This document shows positions 46,203-55,093 of a DNA stretch of 64,000 nt, piece after piece. The position numbers and the translations under genes were made by a program. The notes under the pieces are model-generated. The model had not been told where the DNA came from. It worked only from the letters and a program-made list of their open reading frames with translations, and searched no databases. Each line of letters begins with the position of its first letter. The first letter of the stretch is position 1. The DNA comes from Fulvia fulva (taxonomy: Eukaryota > Ascomycota > Dothideomycetes > Mycosphaerellales > Mycosphaerellaceae), in the NCBI RefSeq assembly GCF_020509005.1, contig NC_063013.1, positions 5,146,001 to 5,210,000 of the forward strand, given 5' to 3'.

Positions 46203-49200
46203 TATAAACACTTTGACTAAATCGCCGTCCTCGTCTACTTCGTAAGTAAGCTCCGGGCGCTACTCTTTGAATACTTTAATAATCGCGAGGAGTTCCTTAT
46301 CGTAGATCTCGTAATTATACTCCTAGGGGCTTAGCTTCTTCGAATAGAAAGCTATAGGATGTAATACTCCCTACTCGTTGTATTGTAAGAGCACACCTAT
46401 ATTAATAAAGTCTAAGGAGTTAGTCTCGACGACGGTCTACCTACCCGGTATATAGTATACTAGTATACCCGCCTTACTAAACGCTACTTTTGACGCCTCG
46501 GATACCCTCTAGTAATTATCAGTCTAGTTGATTCTACGGTTCTTATGATTACTAGGCCTATCTAACTTTGTTAGGTTAGTTAATAGGGATGTAATACGAG
46601 AGAAGGCCTCGATAAACCTACGGTAGAAGCTCGCGAATCCTAGGAAGGCTTAGACATCCTTAAGATTAGTTAGTACTTCCTAGGTCTATATACATTCCAA
46701 TTTCTCCGGGTCTATCTCGATGCCCTAGGGTGTAATAATAAGGCCTAGATATTTTATACGTTTCTAGTAGAACTCGGACTTATTAATATTAATAGTAAGC
46801 CCGGTATCTCGTAGCTTAATTAATACCTTTCGTACGTGTTCGACGTGTTCCTCTAGAGTGTTGCTAAAGATAAGGACGTTATCTAGATATACTAATATAA
46901 AGTTATCTAGATGTTCCTATAGAACCTTATTAATATATAACTAAAAGGTTACGGGTCCGTTATAGAGGCCGAACGGTAATACGAGGTATTCGTATATACC
47001 GTAGTATATTACGAAAGCTATTAGCTACTCGTACCCTTCCGCGATACGTAACTTATTAAAGACTACTATAATATCTACTTTCGTAAAGTACCTCTTTCCG
47101 TATATACGGTTAAGCGTTTTCTATATTAATAGAATAGGATAGTAATTCTTAATAGTAATAGCGTTTAGCCTACGGTAGTTAATATATACTCGTAGCCCTC
47201 CTCTAGGCTTTCTTACTACTAATACCGGTGCCGGTAACTAGCTTGTTTTCTAACCGGCCTTACGTACCTTACCTTCTAAAGTCTATTCGAGTAACTATTT
47301 CTTAACGGCTTTATTCTCCTTCTCGGCTAGTCCGTATAGCTTTCGATATAGCCGTTCTTAAGGTCTACCGGGTTTGATATAAATCTCGTAGTCGATACCT
47401 AGTCGATAAGGTAGGAGTCCCTCGTAGTCCTTTACTAAGAAAGTATCTATAATGTCGTAGTATAAAGGCGGGAGCTTCTCTTTAGGATTGTAGTTGAACT
47501 GCTTGTTTAAGAACTAATCTAGGTCATTAGCTACTATCGCGCTTAGTTTAAGGCTATTATCGTTATTGTCGTTATCCTCGCGCCCTATAGGTATAATATA
47601 GAAGTACTCGGCCCTAGGCCGGTACGCGTATATCTCCTATACGCGCTACGAGACTTCCTAGTAATCTACCTCTTTATCTACCTCTAGAGCGGACATATTT
47701 AGCTCCGCCCCTCCGGCTATAAATCCTACTCACTCGCTAGTAAAGGGCTTTAGTCTATATTTTGTTTACTAGATTCTACCGATATAGTTTAGAGATTGTA
47801 CTATAATTGATGTCTTATTATATAGATAGTGACCGAAGCAGTAGTTAGATCTAAACGCTACCTCGCTAGTTTCCTAGAAGATGTTTAGGTTATACGCGGA
47901 GAGCTACGGTAGTCTAAAGACGATGTCGTATTCGAGGTCGGTAACGTAGTATAGTATTTACTCGTAATAACGGCCGATAACTACGTCTATAAGGGCTATA
48001 TATATAATCCAACGCGCTATAGCGGATCTATCTCCTAGTATTAATCGTCTGTTCTTCGTTAAAGGGATTAAGGGGGTTATATATTTATATATAAATTTCA
48101 AATTAAGAAAGAGAGAGGTAGAGGTAGAATCTATAAGGCCGCGAGCCTTTTTATATTTCATTATTACGGGTAATACTATATAAGGGTGTATAGCTAGTTG
48201 TTATTTATCTAGTATATATACCGATATCTTAAGCTCCTTACTATAGTCCGTCTCTTATATTCTATATCGCTTAACCTTATACTCTTTCTATCTTAGAAAG
48301 CTCGGTTACTAACCGCTATCTACTACGCTTAGGTAGCGGTCGTACCATTTCCCTATTACTATAGGTCGGTAGTAAGGGAGCTAAGGTTTAGGTTAGCGTT
48401 CGCGTTATTTTGTAGGCGTAGAGGGCGGTAGTCGCCGTCGTAATTATATATCGAGTATTCGGGGTTCGTTAATACGTACGAGCCTATACGGTAGCGGTAG
48501 TACTTACCCTACTTCTTAAGGTCCTCCCGCTACTTACGGTTTAATGAAGGTAGGTTCTATAAGTAAACCGGTAGGTCCTCCTTCTTCTTCGTACCTACGT
48601 ATTATAGTAGTCGCTAGACGATTATAGCGGTCGTACTAGTAGCTACGGCGCCTACGGCATTACTACCGCCCTATACGCCGTTATTATTCGAATTAGGGTT
48701 ACTACGTAGGCGCTCCTTCTATAGATATAGTCGGTCGGTCTCGTAGAAGCTCTTATCTAATACCGTATATTCCTTAATAACATCCTATATATCGTATAAG
48801 CGTCTATCTACTTCCCTATCGCCGAAAGTCTTAATAAAGTACTTACGGTTTAGACGGTTACGGAAAAGCATTAGCTTAGTCTCGTCGGTCTACTCTATCT
48901 AAGTACGTAGCTTCGAGTAGTAAGCGTAGAAGGTAATAAAGGTCTTACCCTACTCCTACTTATAGGTAGCGATATTAACTATAGCCTTAGTTCCTTCGTT
49001 ATAGGTACCGTACTAGCGTATTATCTAATCTAGTAGTTCTTTACTAGTCTTGAACTCGTTAAATAATTGTTATCTAGGTACGGGGATCCTCGGCTTAATA
49101 CTTCTCTAAGGGTCACCCTATGTCTATCTATATATAAAACGTAGGCCGTCTACCTCGGAGCGGAAAGTAGTTATAGTTAGCTTAAGAAGTACGCTACTAT

Positions 49201-50571
49201 ACTAACTATCGAAGTTAGGGTCGTTATCGTTCTTAAAGTACTTCGGGTTAGGTACGCCCTTACTAACCTCGATACCGCGTATTAGAGTACGGTTAATAGT
49301 AAATAGGCGTTCTAAAAGTTCGGTTAGGGGAGTCTATATACGGGTATTACGCGCTCGAGGGTCGCGACCGTTATTGTTATTAGGTCGTAGATGGTTTCTA
49401 TTACGTCCTTAGTCGTTATTACTATTACCGTCGTTATTATTATTACTACCGCCTCCGCCGCCGCCTCTACTAGTAGCTTTACGATACTTACGTATTAGCT
49501 ACTTAAGTAAAGTCTCGCGCGGAGGTAAATAGGAGGGTCGGCGACTAGAGCGGCCCCTACCTCTCTTCTATATAGTGTCTTTAGTAGCTTAGAGTCGAGT
49601 CTTTAGATTGTTAACCTCCTTCTATAGAGCCTAGTTCTTAGCTTCGGCATCCTATATCATCCTTATCTCCTTTTCGTAAATCTCGCTAAATTACTATATA
49701 GGTTATTAGCCTCCCTATACTTCTTCTCTACCTCTTATAACTTTGCTAGGTTATAATCCTTCTTACTCTTTAGGTCTACGGCCATCTTCTATATTATAGC
49801 CTCCTCGCTTCGTAGTATCTTATAGATGCGGTTATACTCGGTATATAGCGTAGTATACTAGGTGTTCTAGAGGTTATTAGCTCGCTCTATTATATCGAGT
49901 TGTCTACCTTTAGTAATCGCTATATTTACTACCTATAGCACAAAGTCGTAGGTAGTCTTCGGGTACTAGGATACGAGGGTCGTAAGTTTTTCTAGTATAA
50001 CATTCTAGTATTCGGATACGAGAATGTACTCTACTTCGTCGAGTAATAGGTATACCTCGTCTAGGTCGCCGCCTAGGTTCTCTTCGAGCTTAAACTCGAA
50101 TAGTTCTATAAAGTCAATCTTACTACCTTCTCTCTCGCTCGAAGGCTTTCTAGTAAGCTTTATTAATTTCCTATTATAGCGCGACACCGGTTTCTACTAT
50201 AACCCGCCGGCTATCGTCCTATATCTAACTCTAAGGAAAAGGGGCGAGGTCGGGGAAAAGAGATATACGCTACTTACCTTTACTCTTAGGCTTTAGTAGC
50301 GGTAGTATACCGCCGTTCGTCTATAAAGTTATATTATCTAGGTTCGGGGGAGGCGTAACGATGCCTGTTTCCTAACTGTCTACGAGCGCGCGACTACCTA
50401 CTAATAATATCGCCGCGTTACGTTCTCTAGGTATTTACGCGCTATACGCCTTACCGTGTTCTATGTTCTAATACGACTCTACGCGTCCTTCGAGTTCTAT
50501 AGTTCTGTCTATTCCTATTGTTACGTGTGCCTTACCTAGATCCGCGATCTAGGTAGAGTAGTAGAATAAAC
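46203..50571 (-). pseudogene. Gypsy-3 gag, protease and reverse transcriptase remnant
   Basis: In the minus sense it runs from the 5' LTR at 50755 through a 60-codon shard (50187-50005, identical in protein sequence to 2488-2670), a gag coiled coil, gag, a decayed CCHC (about 48540-48480) and RT (about 47260-46850, including the YLDNVLI box) to the RNase H start. It is then cut by the LINE at 46203. It shares most mutated and many unmutated sites with the 5' part of Gypsy-1, for example the spared CA words just inside the LTR. Close common descent or gene conversion between the two inverted copies is likely. Confidence 0.8.
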
Positions 50572-50755
50572 TATAAGGGCGCGCGTACCGTAGGGTCCGA
50601 ATAAGAGAGTTGTTGTTCTACGAAGCTACGAAAGAGGAGTGCGAGGCGTAGCAAAGTTATAAAGTAGAGCCAAGCCGTGCTAACCCGATACGGAAGGTCC
50701 GCGGTTCACCCGGGCCGACGTAGCTATAGTAAGGGGTCGCGGGCTACCCGTAATA
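50572..50755 (-). repeat. Gypsy-3 5' LTR abutting the hAT 3' half
   Basis: 184 bp, the same family as the four other LTRs and closest to 1920-2103. It is directly followed by ACCGT (50756-50760), the unmutated copy of the hAT-internal target duplication. Confidence 0.85.
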
Positions 50756-51590
50756 ACCGTAGAGGGTCACTTCTCTATAGCAATTAACCTTACTTAGTAG
50801 AAGATAAGTAAATACTTTATACGATTAGACGACACGCCTATATACGTACTAGTAGTCGTATTATACCTAAGAATAAAGTAGCGTTAGCTTAAGTATAACG
50901 AAGCGATAGCCGCTTTAGTCCTACTAATACGTAGATTATAGGCCGTAAGAAAGAGGTAATAAAGCTCTAGCTAACCTATAAGCTAGTCACAATTAAGAAG
51001 AAGTAGCCGTAACAGTCCTTATACCTTACCGTCGATAAGGGCTTCGTCGAAGATTACGAGAGCGACGAAGATTACGCTTAACGAGGCCTCGATAAGATAG
51101 AGCAGTATATACGCCTACCGCGGTGCCCTTAAGCTAAGCTTGCTATTACTGATTCACCTATCAAGTATTAGGTTGATAAGCTACCGTAATGGCCTAATCT
51201 AGTACGAATAGCGCTCGATATCTACTGCTGCCCTATAATAAGTGATGAGCCGGAGCGATAGTTTAGTCAAGTAGGTGATATTCTTATACCGAAGCGAAGG
51301 CACATAGAAGCAAGCACTATCAACAACCTAATGACCTTGAAAAGCTGGTGCAAGCAAGGGGTGATAACGATTGAGAAAGAGCTGTTCAATAGGGTGAGAA
51401 CTCCGGCAACAACACCTCCGACAGCAACACTAGCAACGACGACGATATAGGTCTTGGCACGTCACAAGTTGAGCAACCAAGGCAAGTCAGATGCTGTGTA
51501 TTCACTTGCAAGGCAAGTCACGAGCTAGCAGGGTACAAACAATCAAGTCATCTACCTCATTTTTGACTCGTTTGTTTGTTGATCAGTCTG
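50756..51590 (+). mobile_element. hAT DNA transposon, 3' half (C-terminal dimerisation domain and TIR)
   Basis: Read through a few stops it gives TVEGHFSIAINL, KISKYFIRLDDTPIYV (the hAT TPxYxAA block) and then, in un-RIPed sequence, IALDIYCCPIISDEPERQFSQ, GDILIPKRR and INNLMTLKSWCKQG, which is the hATC dimerisation domain. The transposon ends at 51590 in GATCAGTCTG. On the complement this is CAGACTGATCAACAAAC, the mate of the TIR at 23833. The next 8 bases, CGTCTGGC (51591-51598), are the target duplication. The first codons continue the frame that stops at 21758. Confidence 0.9.
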
Positions 51591-51598
51591 CGTCTGGC

Positions 51599-52520
51599 GG
51601 TACTTTGAACAGGGGCTATAGGTATAACCTATTTATGTTTCCAAGAATCAGCTTCATCTGACCGTCGCTGTTGTCTCAATGGTAAGGCGGCTCTTGAGCC
51701 AAAGACTCGAGATGCGATGTCGACAAGCGATCATGGTATGATTACTTGTCGATCGCTTCCTTTCGAGGTACATTGGGGCAATAGCGATTGTTCAATTTTT
51801 CTTTTTGCCTTTTCAGTGTCCTTTGCAAACACAAGTACGTCTCGTATTTTCCTTTGCAAGATCCAGACGCTTTACTTCCACGATCCAGACCAGTCCATAT
51901 ATGTCATCAAAATACCGATATTCTCGAGAATCCCGGCTGTCTCAATGGTACGGCGTCGTGCTAAGCACAGCGCAGTGACTCGGGCCTGTGTCCTGTTCAA
52001 CAAATGCCAGCATATGGTATCCGTTGATGGTGATGCGGGCATCCGGGAGATCATCGAGGCAGTTGTGATTGTTTTGCTTTTTGCCTGCTGTGTGTTGCGT
52101 CCTTCTTCAAGTCTGGTTCGTCACTTCTGCATAGAGGAAGCTTGCCGGCCTTTTGACCTTTCAACAGGGCAGGGGGCTTTGGAACCGATTGTGGTTGGTG
52201 TCAATGGTGTGGCGTTCAGTTTGATGCGCCCCATTTGCTGAGCGCCTTTTCGAGGACTACACTTGATCGCATGGGTGATCAGGCAGTCTTCAACGACTGC
52301 GCGACCATTGCGGCAACAAGTGATTGTTTTTTTGCCTTTTGCCTCCTATCTATCTCCCTGGAATACTGTCTGAAAGTCAGCATATCATATCACCGTCCCA
52401 CTCCCAAGTCCACCGGGTGTTCGCGCACAAAGATGCCTCGAGAAAATGCTGGATCTCAACATCTCATATACTTCAACAACTTCTTCATCTCCAAGCATCT
52501 GAATGCTAGATATCAATAAG
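51599..52520 (+). repeat. Degenerate ~265 bp tandem repeat array, right part
   Basis: Three diverged units begin near 51671, 51938 and 52198 with TGT(CT)CAATGGTAxGGCG-like blocks. Each is followed about 116-128 bp later by GATTGTTxxxCTTTTTGCC (51787, 52066, 52322). The 24-kb array on the complement has the same block order. Joining the two arrays across the removed hAT restores a spacing of about 263 bp between neighbouring GATTGTT blocks. Frames inside it (for example 51717-52241) show no known domain. Confidence 0.6.
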
Positions 52521-52777
52521 CGTACACTGCCACTTACTCAAAAGAGTCAACACCCCCTAACTCCGCTGCTACATGTCTGCAGCAGCTCAACTCCCCAAAC
52601 GCCAGATCTCGTCCATGCATGACCCACCCGATGCAGCGCTAGGCCGCTTCTTCCCATGAAGCAGCAATTCCACCCTTTTGAACACCTTGAGCGCCTCTGT
52701 ACATCCTGTTCCCAATCTTTCCTTCGTGTTCTGCGTGTAATCTATCCAGGCGTAGTCGCGTCTCCTGCCGATGGGTG

Positions 52778-54257
52778 TCACCGTCGAGTCTTATCGAAGC
52801 TTTTCGCGCTAGCTCTCACGCTTTCCGACCCGACTGTGCCTGTCCTTCTGGGCGCGTTGAAGGAATTGCTCTCGCTATTGCCGTTCATCACGACCCTCCT
52901 CCCGTTTGCGTCGTCGAAGCTGGTTCGTTTTTGATTCGACTGCGAAGTGTCCTCGTCGCTGTCCTCGGCCAATTCGCCTAAGAAATTCGCTTCCAGGTCG
53001 TAGTTATGTATCAGCTGCTCTCCTTCTCTTCCAAACCCTTGCTGTCTCCTTGTCCCGCTTGGACTTCGTAGACTCCAACTACTGCTCCTTCTGTGGTGCC
53101 CACCATCTTCGCTTCTCCTCGCCTGCATGCTCAGCCTCGTCTGGAGACCTGTAAGGCCATCCGTTGGGATGCCATCGACTTCGTGATATTCACCTCGGCG
53201 ATCTCTGATGCCCAGGTTCTCGCCATCGGGGTCTTCACGGGCAAGATTGAGAAGGTAGACGCCGGAGAAGATCGTGAGGAAGCCGCAGAGGAGGGAGATG
53301 GTGTTGACCGGGTCGGAGGTGTTGAAGCCGCGGAAGAGGATGAAGGAGGCGATGAGTGTGCAGGTCGTGAATAGAACGAAGTAAAGTGGGTTGACACTAT
53401 CATCCACGTCAGTACCTCCAGGCTAGCACCGTAGGGTTTTGCGACTCACATATTCGTGTTGAACTGACTCAACGCCTTGTTGAAATAGTTCATCTGTGTC
53501 ATGATGCAGACTACCACCACAGTCGCAAAGACATACGTCGAAGGATGGCTGAACTGGTTATTCCCTCCCAGCGTAAGCTTGACCGCAATACCAAATCCCT
53601 TGATCGCCATAATCGAAATCGAGCCGACACTCGAGCAGATGCTGAGGTATATCATCGGGTTCTTCTTCCCATAAACCGGCGCGATCTTGTAAATCATGAC
53701 AATCGCAAAGATTGTAACAATCGTACAGTAGGTCAGAAATCCTGTCCGTCACTGTCAGCACTTGCCCCTTCCTCGCCCGCGAGATCATGCCTATACGTAC
53801 CAAGCTGCATAGCATAATGCAACAACTCATCAATATTCTCCAATTCCTTGTCAGGCGGCGCATGCAACACAATCACCACACTCCCCAACAAACAAATCGC
53901 ACACCCGACCCGCCCCAAAATGCCCAGCTTCTCCCCCAGAAAGTAACTCCCCAACACCGCTCCAATCAATACAGACAACGCCCCCAGCGGCGTGACGAGA
54001 ATCGCCGGCGCAAACGCGTACGCCGAAAAGTTGCAAATCTCACCGACGACCATTGTCAGTATACCAGCCCACCAGACGGGGTTCTTGAGGTATGCGAAGC
54101 CATCTCCTTCGAAGCCATGGCGCTCGGCGGCGGCGTTGAGGCCCTTTTTTGTGATGACGAAGGAGGCGCCGATGCCGAGGGTGGAGGTTACGGCCAGGGC
54201 GAGGCCAACGTACTTGTCTTCTATCATGACAGGTGGGAGTGTGGTATGCGCGGGCAC
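52778..54257 (-). CDS. NIPA-like magnesium transporter
   Basis: Three exons on the complement: 54257-53801, 53741-53450 and 53396-52778, total 1368 bp, 455 residues. The introns are 59 bp (GTACGT...ACAG) and 53 bp (GTGAGT...ATAG). The splices restore MQLGFLTYC and NTNIVNPLYF. The Met at 54227 (MIEDKYVG) is an alternative start. The family (NIPA/DUF803) imports Mg2+ at the plasma membrane or endosomes. Hallmarks are KKGLNAAAERHG, YLKNPVWWAGILTMVVGEICNF, AFAPAILVTPLGALSVLIGAVLGSYFLGEKLG and the GCAICLLGSVVIVLHAP helix, then several more membrane helices and FTTCTLIASFILFRGFNT. The C-terminal 120 residues are a hydrophilic, Ser- and Arg-rich cytoplasmic tail. It is the first intact host gene right of the transposon block. 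Confidence 0.9.
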
Positions 54258-54274
54258 GGGTCGTGTCGAGGGAT

Positions 54275-54304
54275 CTGCGATGCGATGCGATGCGATGCGA
54301 TGCG
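54275..54304. repeat. Pentanucleotide microsatellite (TGCGA)n
   Basis: About five perfect copies of TGCGA lie 20-45 bp upstream of the transporter start, probably within its 5' UTR. Confidence 0.8.
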
Positions 54305-55093
54305 GGTGCGCTTAGGGCGTGATCATGGTCCGGCTGTGGTGTGGAGTATGCGAGGTGTGGTGGGAATATCGCGAGGATCGGTGGGTGACTGTCGCTGGGA
54401 GACAAGGAGACTGTCGCTGTTGTCGGTATGGGATGCAGGATGTGTGAACTGCAGGACTCGCGTCTAGCAGCAGGGATGTGGATGTGGTATGTCCGTATGT
54501 CCGTATGTGGCCGCTTGCTATTTCTGGCGGGACCCTTGAATGCTTAGCAATGGCTGCGATGCCCGTTCCTGAATCTGTGCCAGATCCTTCAATGGCGGTA
54601 GATCGTGCTCTGTTGTTGTATATGATACTGTACTGTGAAGAATGCTACAGTGCCGTCTATTTCCACGTGCAAGTCTCCAGCAGAGTGGCAGGGCGTCGCT
54701 ACGATCAGACCAGATGGCGATCTGTCTCCACCATGCCTCGGGTGCAACGTCCGTCTCCACCGAGCTCGCGCCATCGCTCTATTTTCACAAGCTTTCGCCA
54801 TAGTCTAACGATTTGCTCAACGTTTGATCGACGACGCAACGTGTGATAGTCATACTACACACTGTATGCATAGAGCATGTGAGAAGACGTCAAGACATAT
54901 GTATGGACTGCTGTGCATTTCTCATGTCTATCTATTGAGGAGCCATTATCTCATTCTCCATAATTTCCATCCCTATCCCAGATCATCCCTCAAAACGCCT
55001 GCGCCCGCTTGAACGCTTTCACAAAATCCTAACTCGTAAATCATGCCTCATGTCCATGTCCCCGTCCATGGCCTTCAATCTTTTATCATTCAT
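54305..55093. other. Intergenic: promoter of the NIPA-like gene and 3' side of the disaggregase gene
   Basis: About 790 bp. No frame here has a recognisable domain. A direct repeat of TGTCCGTATG occurs at 54490-54507. Nothing else stands out. Confidence 0.4.

Noticed and set aside
23745..51550. Shared word AACAATCAAG near both hAT ends (about 23742-23751 as complement, and 51539-51546) as the hAT target duplication
   Set aside because: The sequences inside these words do not form terminal inverted repeats. The ends at 23833 and 51590 give both TIRs and an exact 8-bp duplication.
51717..52241. 174-codon open frame as a host gene
   Set aside because: It lies across two units of the degenerate repeat array, has no recognisable domain, and its frame is not kept from unit to unit.
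53787..54467. 226-codon plus-strand frame
   Set aside because: It is antisense to the NIPA-like transporter exons and has a low-complexity His/Arg/Gln-rich translation.
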